6,528 nt of DNA from Anaerolineaceae bacterium (lineage in GTDB: Bacteria; Chloroflexota; Anaerolineae; Anaerolineales; Anaerolineaceae): the NCBI GenBank assembly GCA_011620445.1, contig WOZB01000230.1, positions 1 through 6,528 of the forward strand, written 5' to 3'. Under the pieces are notes generated by a model. That model searched no databases. It was not told where the DNA came from and was given only the letters and a program-made list of their open reading frames with translations. Position numbers and translations under genes: made by a program. Positions 1 through 6,136 of this stretch are shown here, piece by piece. Positions within the stretch are counted from its first letter, which is position 1. The number at the start of each line of letters is the position of its first letter.

Positions 1-1
1 G

Positions 2-601
2 GGTATTCTCTTCACCATTCTGGGGATTCTTATCACCTCGCTGTATTACACCTGGAATGCGGTTACCGTGTACCCGAAAGAGAGCGAGATCCGCTCCGGA
101 TTCGGAAAGAAAACCAGCAACCTTTTACTCATTCCAGTGATTACTCTGGTTGCAGCCTTTGTGTTGATTCTGCCTATCGCTTTGATCCTGGGAATTTCCA
201 CGGCTATAAACCCATTTTTAGGCTCCATCATTTACTTTATCGCCCTCCTGGTGCTAATCAACTTACTCTTTCCCTTGCTTTTCACCCCGCATGTCATCAT
301 TCTGGAAAACAAAGGGTTGATAGATGCAGCTAAAGAAAGTATCTTTGTCTTTAAGAAATCTGGTATTTTTTCTTCGTTTTTTGTCGTGATTATGATCTTA
401 GCGACTTACTTGTCGGACCAGCTCTGGCAGACCCCACCGGATAATTCCTGGATGATATTGGTCGCTATTTTTGGCCACGCGGCTATTTCGACCGCATTAG
501 TTTTGGCAAGCTTCTATTTTTTTAAAGATGCCAAGATTTTCGCTCACGAGGTGGCCGATTTGATCCTAACATTCGGTGAATCGGGACCACCTAAACAATA
601 A
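2..601 (+). CDS. Polytopic membrane protein of unknown function, 3' part (5' truncated by the window edge)
   Basis: The frame is open from the first complete codon at position 2 to the TAA at 599-601, giving 199 visible residues. No start is convincing: a GTG at 68 lies in frame, but a hydrophobic segment in the same frame precedes it, so the true start is upstream of the window. About five hydrophobic segments are visible, near residues 2-18, 41-66, 74-100, 122-138 and 150-174 of the fragment. Short polar loops separate them, and the C-terminal tail of about 25 residues is hydrophilic. A loop around residues 102-120 (ENKGLIDAAKESIFVFKKSG) resembles the amphipathic 'xxAxxxSxxxxK' loop found in YciC/DUF975-like and related integral membrane proteins of unknown role, but the likeness is weak and I do not assign a family. 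It ends 23 nt before gyrB with no terminator visible in between, so the two may share a transcript. No catalytic motif is visible. The coding call is sure, the function is not. Confidence 0.8.
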   Translation, partial: GILFTILGILITSLYYTWNAVTVYPKESEIRSGFGKKTSNLLLIPVITLVAAFVLILPIALILGISTAINPFLGSIIYFIALLVLINLLFPLLFTPHVIILENKGLIDAAKESIFVFKKSGIFSSFFVVIMILATYLSDQLWQTPPDNSWMILVAIFGHAAISTALVLASFYFFKDAKIFAHEVADLILTFGESGPPKQ

Positions 602-612
602 TTATCTAAATT

Positions 613-616
613 GGAG
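613..616 (+). promoter_or_regulatory. Shine-Dalgarno GGAG that fixes the TTG start of gyrB
   Basis: GGAG lies 8 nt before the TTG at 625. An ATG at 620-622 is out of frame with gyrB and reads only three codons (Met-Leu-Trp) before a TAA at 629-631. It is only 3 nt from the GGAG, so it is poorly placed. In the gyrB frame the nearest upstream stop is TAA at 607-609, and no ATG or GTG lies between it and 625. TTG is therefore the supported start. Confidence 0.75.
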
Positions 617-624
617 TAAATGCT

Positions 625-2535
625 TTGGTAAACGAAACCCACTATAACGCAGGTGATATCCAGGTTCTGGAAGGCCTTGAAGCTGTCAGACGCCGCCCCG
701 GTATGTATGTTGGCGGCACGGATATTAAAGCTCTGCATCATTTGATATATGAAGTTGTTGACAACTCCATTGACGAAGCCCTGGCTGGGGTCTGTAACCT
801 GATTGAAATTACCATCAACGAAGATGCCAGCGTGACCGTTACGGATAATGGGCGTGGTATACCGGTTGATATCCACAAAGAAATGAAAGTCAGCGCTCTA
901 CAGGTTGTTATGACTGTTTTGCACGCTGGCGGCAAGTTCGGCGGAGGTTCCTACAAGGTTTCCGGTGGTTTGCACGGCGTGGGCGTTTCAGCGGTTAACG
1001 CGCTCTCGGATTGGTGCGAAGTTACTGTCCGAAGGGATGGCAAAATCTACCAACAGCGCTACGAGCGGGGCAAGCCGCAGGGACCAGTAAAGGCCGTTGG
1101 CACATACACCGGCAATCAGAATGGCACCTCAACCACCTTCCATCCTGACCCTGAAATATTCAAGGGTGACTTCACCTTCAACTTTGCCACACTGGTCCAG
1201 CGTTTCAGAGAAATGGCCTTTGTAACTAAAGGCGTGACCATTGCGCTACAAGATAAACGTGACTCAAAAGAGATGACCTTCCACTTTGAAGGCGGCATTG
1301 CTTCTTTTGCCCGATATATCGATAAGAACCGTGATGCTGTAACACCAGTTATTTTTGGCGAAAAGGAAATTGAAGGGATCGGCATCGAGTTTGTTATTCA
1401 ATATACCGATAACTACACCGAAACTGTGTATTCCTTCGCCAACACGATTAACACCATTGACGGTGGCACACACCTGACCGGTCTGCGTGCAGCCGTAACC
1501 CGTAGTATCAACGATTACGCCAGGAAAAGCAGCCAGCTCAAGGATTCTGAAGGCAACTTTAGCGGAGACGACACCCGAGAAGGTATGACCGCCATCGTCA
1601 GTATCAAACATCCTGATCCTCAATTTGAATCTCAGACAAAAGTTAAGTTGATGAATCCGGAAGTGCAAACTTACGTCCAACAGGTCGTGGGGGATGTGTT
1701 TAGCTCTTACCTGGATGAAAATCCTTCAGTTGGTAAAGCCATTATTCAGAAATGTCTTACCTCAGCCCGCGCACGGGATGCTGCCAAGAAAGCACGCGAC
1801 CTGGTGATCAGGCGCAGTGCGCTCGAGTCGATGACGCTGCCTGGTAAGCTGGCTGACTGCTCTGAGCGCGATGCCAGCAAGACCGAACTCTACATCGTGG
1901 AAGGTGATTCGGCTGGTGGCTCTGCCAAACAAGGCCGCGACCGACATTTTCAGGCTATTCTGCCTCTTCGCGGCAAGATTTTAAATACTGAAAGGGCACG
2001 ACTCGATAAGATCCTTGGCAACAACGAAGTAAAATCACTGATTTCCGCCCTGGGTACCAGCATTGGTGATTCGTTTGGGCTCAAGGGTTTACGGTACGGA
2101 CGCGTGATTATCATGACCGATGCCGATGTTGACGGCGCTCACATTCGGACGCTACTTCTGACCTTCTTCTTCCGCTATATGCAGGAACTGATTGATGCTG
2201 GGCACGTGTATATCGCCCAACCTCCACTCTATCGCATCAGTTTCAAGAATCAAATCCAATACGCGTATTCGGATAATGAAAAAGATAGTATCGTCAATCG
2301 ATTTGGCGGCAATGCAAAGGTCAGCATCTCCCGATACAAAGGTCTGGGCGAGATGAACCCTGATCAGTTATGGGAAACCACGATGAATCCAGCCAATCGC
2401 TTGCTATTGCAGGTGAGTATTGAGGATGCTGCTGAGGCTGATAAGACTTTCGATATGCTGATGGGTTCCCTGGTTCCCCCTCGAAAACGCTTTATCCAAA
2501 CTCATGCAAAAGAAGTTCGTAACCTTGATATTTAG
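625..2535 (+). CDS. gyrB: DNA gyrase subunit B (ATPase subunit of type IIA topoisomerase)
   Basis: GyrB pairs with GyrA in a cytoplasmic A2B2 complex that uses ATP to put negative supercoils into DNA. The 636 residues match the short GyrB form, which lacks the insert of about 165 residues found in the 804-residue E. coli protein. The GHKL ATPase domain (about 1-225) has Glu43 and Asn47 in YEVVDNS, the DNGRGIP motif at 74-80 and the ATP lid GGLHGVG at 114-120. Arg137 aligns with E. coli Arg136, the coumarin-contact residue. The transducer domain (about 225-400) ends with the QTK loop at 337-339, whose Lys reaches the ATP gamma phosphate. The TOPRIM domain has EGDSAGG starting at Glu426 and DADVD at 499-503 for the metal ions, and RYKGLGEMN follows at 570-578. 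The C-terminus (VRNLDI) is the normal family end, so the gene is complete. [14 protein letters not shown] is the GyrB form rather than the ParE form (DADTDGAHI). The start is TTG with GGAG 8 nt upstream. A terminator follows 6 nt after the stop. Confidence 0.97.
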   Translation: MVNETHYNAGDIQVLEGLEAVRRRPGMYVGGTDIKALHHLIYEVVDNSIDEALAGVCNLIEITINEDASVTVTDNGRGIPVDIHKEMKVSALQVVMTVLHAGGKFGGGSYKVSGGLHGVGVSAVNALSDWCEVTVRRDGKIYQQRYERGKPQGPVKAVGTYTGNQNGTSTTFHPDPEIFKGDFTFNFATLVQRFREMAFVTKGVTIALQDKRDSKEMTFHFEGGIASFARYIDKNRDAVTPVIFGEKEIEGIGIEFVIQYTDNYTETVYSFANTINTIDGGTHLTGLRAAVTRSINDYARKSSQLKDSEGNFSGDDTREGMTAIVSIKHPDPQFESQTKVKLMNPEVQTYVQQVVGDVFSSYLDENPSVGKAIIQKCLTSARARDAAKKARDLVIRRSALESMTLPGKLADCSERDASKTELYIVEGDSAGGSAKQGRDRHFQAILPLRGKILNTERARLDKILGNNEVKSLISALGTSIGDSFGLKGLRYGRVIIMTDADVDGAHIRTLLLTFFFRYMQELIDAGHVYIAQPPLYRISFKNQIQYAYSDNEKDSIVNRFGGNAKVSISRYKGLGEMNPDQLWETTMNPANRLLLQVSIEDAAEADKTFDMLMGSLVPPRKRFIQTHAKEVRNLDI

Positions 2536-2541
2536 GACCTT

Positions 2542-2567
2542 AAGCCCGCTTTGGCGGGCTTTTTGTT
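2542..2567 (+). terminator. Intrinsic terminator of gyrB
   Basis: AAGCCCGC (2542-2549) pairs perfectly with GCGGGCTT (2554-2561) around the loop TTTG. The hairpin is followed by a T-rich run (2560-2564, then G, then TT). The stem is 8 bp with six G-C pairs. There is no A-run on the left, so it should act only on + strand transcription. Its T-run ends just 4 nt before the dinB ATG. Confidence 0.88.
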
Positions 2568-2571
2568 AGCT

Positions 2572-3780
2572 ATGGACCGAAAAATTATTCATGTTGACCT
2601 GGATGCCTTTTTCTGCTCGGTGGAAGAACTTTTAGATCCGAGCCTGATTGGCTTGCCTTTTGCGGTTGGGGGTAACACCAACGGTCGAGGGGTGGTGGCT
2701 TCGGCTTCGTATGCCGCGCGGCAATTTGGGGTGCATTCAGCGATGCCTTCCAACCAGGCCTTGCTCCTTTGCCCGCAACTGAAGTTTACACACCGCAGTC
2801 ACCACCTCTACAGCGAATATTCTGACAAAGTTATGTCAATTTTGCGCGATTACACGCCGCTCTTCCAACAGATGTCGGTAGACGAAGCATACCTGGATGT
2901 CAGCGACTTGCAGCAAAGTGCTGAAAGCATCGCCAAGCAAATTCAAGCCCGCATCGACCGCGAAATTAAGCTCTCCACATCCATGGGGGTCGCCACCAAT
3001 AAGCTGGTCGCCAAAATCGCCAATGATTACGGCAAGTCCCGAGTTCACACAGGCAAAGCACCACATGTAATTACTGTTATCGAGCCGGGAAAGGAAGCAG
3101 AATTTCTTGCACCGCTGGATATCCAGTGCATGTTGGGTATCGGCCCGAAAACTGCTGAGAAAATGCGCAGCCGGGGTATTCAAACCATCGGTGACCTGGC
3201 GACGATCGATGAGAAAGCTCTGACGCCATTTTTCGGGAATTACGCCCTTGAGCTCAAAGAGAAAGCCATGGGTATATCACACTCCCGGGTGCATTCCGAG
3301 CATGACAGTCAAAAAAGCTGCAGCAATGAGACGACCTTCCACTCAGATTCAACAGATATTAACTTTCTACTGGAGGTACTGCGCTCCCAGGCGGAAAAGG
3401 TCGGCTACCGATTGCGGCGCGATGGGTTGGCGGGGTCAGTCGTGCAGATCAAATTGCGCTATTCGGACTTTACCACGCTCACCCGACAGAAAGCACTCGG
3501 GATTCTAACTAATCTTGACGAGGAAATATATACTGCCGCAGCTGAGTTATTTCTTAATAATCTCATTCATGGAAGGCCTGTGCGCCTGATTGGTGTGGGC
3601 GTAAGCAATCTGGATTCACCCCACCGTCAGATGGCTTTGTGGGATGACGCCTTTCAGGAAAAAGCCAAGCTGGCGGTCGCCATAGATTCCTTGAAAGACC
3701 GTTATGGCAACAAGATCATTCAACGGGCAAGTCAACTCAAGAAAGACAAGGAATTCAGGCACAACGGCGTTGACGACTAA
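2572..3780 (+). CDS. dinB: DNA polymerase IV (Y-family, DinB type)
   Basis: This is an error-prone translesion polymerase, a monomer brought to stalled forks by the beta clamp. The 402 residues show the full Pol IV order. The N-terminal palm motif (DLDAFFCSVEE) has metal ligand Asp9 and the steric-gate aromatic Phe14. SVDEAYLD carries the catalytic Asp104-Glu105. STSMGVATNK lies at 135-144, and the thumb helix-hairpin-helix LGIGPKTAEKM at about 188-198. The little-finger domain starts at about 245 and contains the family motif 'KSCSNETTF'. QMALW at 353-357 fits a clamp-binding peptide of the QxxLF type and is followed by acidic residues. The ATG at 2572 is chosen because family members start with M-x-R-K-I-I-H. 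A TTG at 2551 in the same frame lies inside the terminator loop and would add only seven residues. No Shine-Dalgarno is visible before the ATG, and a terminator separates dinB from gyrB, so its expression signals are unclear. The stop codon lies inside the promoter of the tRNA gene. Confidence 0.96.
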   Translation: MDRKIIHVDLDAFFCSVEELLDPSLIGLPFAVGGNTNGRGVVASASYAARQFGVHSAMPSNQALLLCPQLKFTHRSHHLYSEYSDKVMSILRDYTPLFQQMSVDEAYLDVSDLQQSAESIAKQIQARIDREIKLSTSMGVATNKLVAKIANDYGKSRVHTGKAPHVITVIEPGKEAEFLAPLDIQCMLGIGPKTAEKMRSRGIQTIGDLATIDEKALTPFFGNYALELKEKAMGISHSRVHSEHDSQKSCSNETTFHSDSTDINFLLEVLRSQAEKVGYRLRRDGLAGSVVQIKLRYSDFTTLTRQKALGILTNLDEEIYTAAAELFLNNLIHGRPVRLIGVGVSNLDSPHRQMALWDDAFQEKAKLAVAIDSLKDRYGNKIIQRASQLKKDKEFRHNGVDD

Positions 3781-3800
3781 GCCTCGAAAACTGGTATAAT
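3770..3800 (+). promoter_or_regulatory. Sigma70-type promoter of the tRNA-Thr gene, overlapping the dinB 3' end
   Basis: A perfect extended -10 (TGGTATAAT, 3792-3800) is preceded by TTGACG at 3770-3775, five of six matches to the -35 consensus. The spacer is 19 bp, longer than the ideal 17, but an extended -10 tolerates a poor -35. Transcription would start near 3807, leaving about 4 nt before the mature tRNA 5' end. The -35 lies in the last codons of dinB. Confidence 0.8.
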
Positions 3801-3810
3801 ACGTCCCACT

Positions 3811-3883
3811 GCCAACGTAGCTCAGTCGGTAGAGCAGACGCTTCGTAAGCGCCCGGTCGGGGGTTCGATTCCCTTCGTTGGCT
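3811..3883 (+). tRNA. trnT: tRNA-Thr, anticodon CGT (reads ACG)
   Basis: All 73 positions fit the cloverleaf. The 7-bp acceptor stem pairs GCCAACG (3811-3817) with CGTTGGC (3876-3882). The D stem is GCTC/GAGC with an 8-nt loop containing GG. The 5-nt anticodon stem is 3837-3841 with 3849-3853, and its loop TTCGTAA places CGT at 3844-3846. The variable loop has 5 nt, and the T arm has the loop TTCGATT with two G-U pairs at the outer end of its stem. The discriminator base is T (3883). CCA is not encoded, so a CCA-adding enzyme must supply it. One oddity is an A-C opposition at positions 28-42 (3838 with 3852) inside the anticodon stem. A strong promoter lies just upstream and a terminator starts 2 nt after the gene, so this is a single-tRNA unit. 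Readthrough from dinB is also possible. Confidence 0.95.
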
Positions 3884-3884
3884 T

Positions 3885-3912
3885 AAAAAATCCCACAAAA
3901 GCGGGATTTTTT
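3885..3912. terminator. Bidirectional intrinsic terminator between tRNA-Thr and the convergent acyl-CoA ligase gene
   Basis: AAAAAATCCC (3885-3894) is perfectly complementary to GGGATTTTTT (3903-3912) around an 8-nt loop. The A-run on one side and T-run on the other make a U-tract in either direction. It ends the tRNA transcript on the + strand, and on the - strand it lies 12 nt past the stop codon at 3925-3927. The pure G-C core is only 3 bp, so it is a fairly weak hairpin. Confidence 0.82.
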
Positions 3913-3924
3913 CTTCAATCAGTT

Positions 3925-6024
3925 CTATCCAAGGATGGTACGGCTATCCAGCGCGAGCGCTCCCTGCCCCTCTGGGAAAAGAATGAGCGGATTAATCTCA
4001 ATCTCCTGGATTTCAGGATGATCGAGCGCCAATTGTGCCAGGCGGCAGATGACATCAACAAGAGCGTCCTGGTCCAATTTAGCAGACCCGCGGAAGCCTG
4101 GCAGCATCTTGCCTGCTGATGTAGCGTTGATCATTTCAAGTGCGTCAGTTTTGGAAAATGGCGCAATGCCAACAGCCACATCTTTGAACATCTCAACCAG
4201 CACACCGCCTGAGCCGATAAGGACCATTGGCCCAAACGTGGCATCCCGTTTGACACCAACAATAAGTTCCAGCCCTTTCGCAGCCATCTTTTCGACCATG
4301 GCACCATAGATTGTTGCCTTGGGAGCAACCTCGCGTATATGCTCAATCAGTTTATCAAAAGCTACGCGCAAATTCTCTGCATTATCGAGGTTTAGGACGA
4401 TTCCACCGACATCTGATTTGTGCAAGATGCCTTCAGCAGAAATTTTGAGGACAACCGGATAGCCCACCCTCTCAGCTATTTGATCAGCTTCTTCCGCGTC
4501 TTTTGCCAGGTCACCCGGAACCACTGGGACTTCATAAGCCTGCAAAATTTCGCGTGTTTCTTCTTCGCCAAAACTATACACTCCAGTGTTGAGAATTTCT
4601 TCCACATTATGCTTGGATGCCTTTGAAGCAGAATACTTCATAGGCTCAAATGGACCCTTCTGGCTTATCTTTTTGTACTTCAGCATGCCGCCAAAGACCC
4701 TGGGGCCTTGCTCGGGATATTGATAGGTGGGAATCCTTTGCTTATTCAGGTAAGCAGCTGATTCACGTGCAGAAGCTGCGCCCATCAGGCAAGCTAAAAA
4801 TGTCTTTTTCGTCTTTTTAGCCACGTCCACCCAGGTTTTTGCCACCCCCATCGTGTCCACCAGAGATTGCGGAACCAGAATAGGGTGTAGTGCATCTACA
4901 GCTTGATCGAGGCTTACCTGGCCTAAGGCCCACTCGTAATCCTGCGGTTCTGCCCCACCCAACATGTCAATTGGATTGCTCACCTGGGCACTGGAATTGA
5001 GCCTGGTACGCAAGGTTTCCTGCATTGCAGGCGAAATCACCGCCAGATCCATGCCGTACTGCGTCAGTGCGTCTGATGCCAGGGCAGCTGCTCCGCCAGC
5101 ATTGGTGGCAATAGCAACCTTGTTGCCCGCAGGCAGTTCCTGGCAGCCAAAAGCCCAAGCCAGGTTGAAGAGGTCCGCCAGGGTGTCAACCTCAAGAACG
5201 CCGGATTGTTTAAAAGCTGCCTGGTAAGCTGTATAGGAACCTGCCATGGAGCCAGTGTGCGAGCTGATGGCTTTTGCGCCGGCGTCGTTCTTGCCGCCTT
5301 TCAGCAGCACAATCGGCTTTTCATGGCTGACTTTGCGGGCAACTTCCATGAAGCGCGGCCCATCCTTAACCTCTTCCACGTACATGGCAATCACTTTGAC
5401 CTGCGGGTCCAGGGCAACATACTCCAGCATATCCGTTTCGGTTACATCCATTTCGTTGCCAAGGCTGGTAAAGTAGGAAAAACCAAAATGTGATTCCAAA
5501 ACAAGATCCACAACCCCGCCGCAAATTGCCCCGGATTGCGAAATAAAAGCAATCGGGCCGAGATCAGGCATGCCTTTGATGAATGTGCTGTCCAAGCCGG
5601 TATGGATGGCCATCGTCCCAAGGCAATTGGGTCCAATAATGCGCATACCGTAATGGCGGGCAATTTGCACGCACTCATCTTCAAGTTTTTTGCCGCTTTC
5701 TCCAACTTCACGAAAACCTCCTGTGACGATGATGACAGCTTTGATGCCTCGGGTGCCGCATGTTTCAAGGCTCTCTAAGACCATGCCGACCGGCAGAACG
5801 ATGACAGCCAACTCAACAGGATCCGGCACTTCCAGAATCGAAGGGTAAGCTCGCTTTCCAAGAATGCTTTCAGCGTTGGGATTGATTGGATAAACTTCAC
5901 CCTTGTAACCGTATTGCAGCAGGTTTTCAAGGATGCCGTAACTCAATTTGTTGGGTTTGGATGACGCGCCCAAAATTGCAACACCTTTGGCATTAAAGAA
6001 AGGACTTAAGGTTTCTGGATCCAT
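3925..6024 (-). CDS. ADP-forming acetate/acyl-CoA ligase (fused alpha-beta acyl-CoA synthetase, NDP-forming)
   Basis: This cytoplasmic enzyme family converts acyl-CoA + ADP + phosphate to acid + CoA + ATP, by way of an acyl phosphate and a phosphohistidine. The 699 residues have the order of single-chain family members. A CoA-binding Rossmann domain comes first (about 8-130, with VAILGAS at 15-21). Succinyl-CoA-ligase-like domains follow, with GPNCLG at 131-136, an 'AFISQSGA' stretch and SSHTGSMAG carrying the probable phosphorylated His256, close to the His257 reported for archaeal alpha subunits. A C-terminal ATP-grasp domain (about 475-699) contains ILHKSDVGG with His535, the likely second phosphate-carrying His of the beta part, and the end motif EIEINPLI. 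The start at 6024 (MDPETLSPFF) is preferred: GGAG lies 6 nt upstream and the family begins near there. A longer reading from 6102 would start upstream of the promoter. No acetyltransferase domain is fused, so it is not a Pat-type protein acetylase. The substrate (acetate or a longer or branched acid) cannot be read from the sequence. The gene is monocistronic in this window. Confidence 0.93.
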   Translation of the reverse strand: MDPETLSPFFNAKGVAILGASSKPNKLSYGILENLLQYGYKGEVYPINPNAESILGKRAYPSILEVPDPVELAVIVLPVGMVLESLETCGTRGIKAVIIVTGGFREVGESGKKLEDECVQIARHYGMRIIGPNCLGTMAIHTGLDSTFIKGMPDLGPIAFISQSGAICGGVVDLVLESHFGFSYFTSLGNEMDVTETDMLEYVALDPQVKVIAMYVEEVKDGPRFMEVARKVSHEKPIVLLKGGKNDAGAKAISSHTGSMAGSYTAYQAAFKQSGVLEVDTLADLFNLAWAFGCQELPAGNKVAIATNAGGAAALASDALTQYGMDLAVISPAMQETLRTRLNSSAQVSNPIDMLGGAEPQDYEWALGQVSLDQAVDALHPILVPQSLVDTMGVAKTWVDVAKKTKKTFLACLMGAASARESAAYLNKQRIPTYQYPEQGPRVFGGMLKYKKISQKGPFEPMKYSASKASKHNVEEILNTGVYSFGEEETREILQAYEVPVVPGDLAKDAEEADQIAERVGYPVVLKISAEGILHKSDVGGIVLNLDNAENLRVAFDKLIEHIREVAPKATIYGAMVEKMAAKGLELIVGVKRDATFGPMVLIGSGGVLVEMFKDVAVGIAPFSKTDALEMINATSAGKMLPGFRGSAKLDQDALVDVICRLAQLALDHPEIQEIEINPLILFPEGQGALALDSRTILG

Positions 6025-6030
6025 CTGAAA

Positions 6031-6034
6031 CTCC
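6031..6034 (-). promoter_or_regulatory. Shine-Dalgarno GGAG of the acyl-CoA ligase gene
   Basis: On the - strand GGAG is followed by 6 nt (TTTCAG) and then the ATG at 6024-6022. This decides the start against the in-frame ATG at 6102, which has no such site and lies upstream of the -10 element. Confidence 0.75.
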
Positions 6035-6061
6035 GTTTCACTTCTCTCTACTAATGCAGCG

Positions 6062-6070
6062 ATTATACCA
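6062..6070 (-). promoter_or_regulatory. Extended -10 promoter of the acyl-CoA ligase gene
   Basis: Read on the - strand this is TGGTATAAT, a perfect extended -10 identical over nine bases to that of the tRNA-Thr promoter. Transcription would start near 6055, giving a leader of about 31 nt that contains the Shine-Dalgarno. The -35 at 17-bp spacing (6085-6090, TTCGCT) is poor and is covered by the inverted repeat at 6076-6089. Confidence 0.72.
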
Positions 6071-6075
6071 ACCGC

Positions 6076-6089
6076 TCGCTTTGAAGCGA
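6076..6089. repeat. Perfect 14-bp inverted repeat in the divergent promoter region (candidate operator)
   Basis: TCGCTT, then TG, then AAGCGA: 6-bp arms with a 2-bp spacer. It lies between -10 and -35 of the - strand promoter and overlaps its -35. It is also about 50 bp upstream of the probable start of the divergent helicase transcript. There is no T-run on either side, so it does not look like a terminator. An operator for a small dimeric regulator is plausible, but no regulator gene is in the window. Confidence 0.45.
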
Positions 6090-6121
6090 AGGATTGGAGC
6101 ACAAATGAGCATTTATGAACT

Positions 6122-6127
6122 TATAAT
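6122..6127 (+). promoter_or_regulatory. -10 element of the helicase gene, probable leaderless start
   Basis: A perfect TATAAT ends 9 nt before the ATG at 6137. With a usual 6-7 nt from -10 to start, the message would begin within about 3 nt of the ATG. No convincing -35 is seen at 16-18 bp spacing, and no TG precedes the hexamer. No Shine-Dalgarno lies in the AT-rich stretch between the hexamer and the ATG. Confidence 0.55.
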
Positions 6128-6136
6128 TGAAACATT

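Noticed and set aside
602..624. Separate promoter or replication-origin signals before gyrB
   Set aside because: The gap is only 23 nt and holds just the Shine-Dalgarno. I saw no DnaA boxes or dnaA, dnaN or recF neighbours, so an origin is not supported.
1264..1680. 138-codon open frame on the - strand inside gyrB
   Set aside because: It is the complement of the GyrB transducer region, whose translation is plainly conserved. No start signals were seen.
2515..2523. GTTCGTAAC near the gyrB end as a possible LexA box for dinB
   Set aside because: The arms are only 3 bp, the site is inside the conserved gyrB coding end, and a terminator lies between it and dinB. No known LexA consensus is matched convincingly.
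2551..2571. Earlier TTG start for dinB, adding seven residues before the ATG at 2572
   Set aside because: The TTG lies in the loop of the gyrB terminator and has no ribosome site. Family members begin at the Met-x-Arg-Lys-Ile-Ile-His that follows the ATG.
5206..5493. Open frames of 76-95 codons on the + strand inside the ligase gene
   Set aside because: They are antisense shadows of a well-conserved coding region, with no ribosome site and no recognisable protein features.
6025..6102. Longer N-terminus (26 extra residues) for the acyl-CoA ligase
   Set aside because: The extension has no family likeness and would start upstream of the extended -10 at 6062-6070. The ATG at 6024 has a GGAG at 6 nt.
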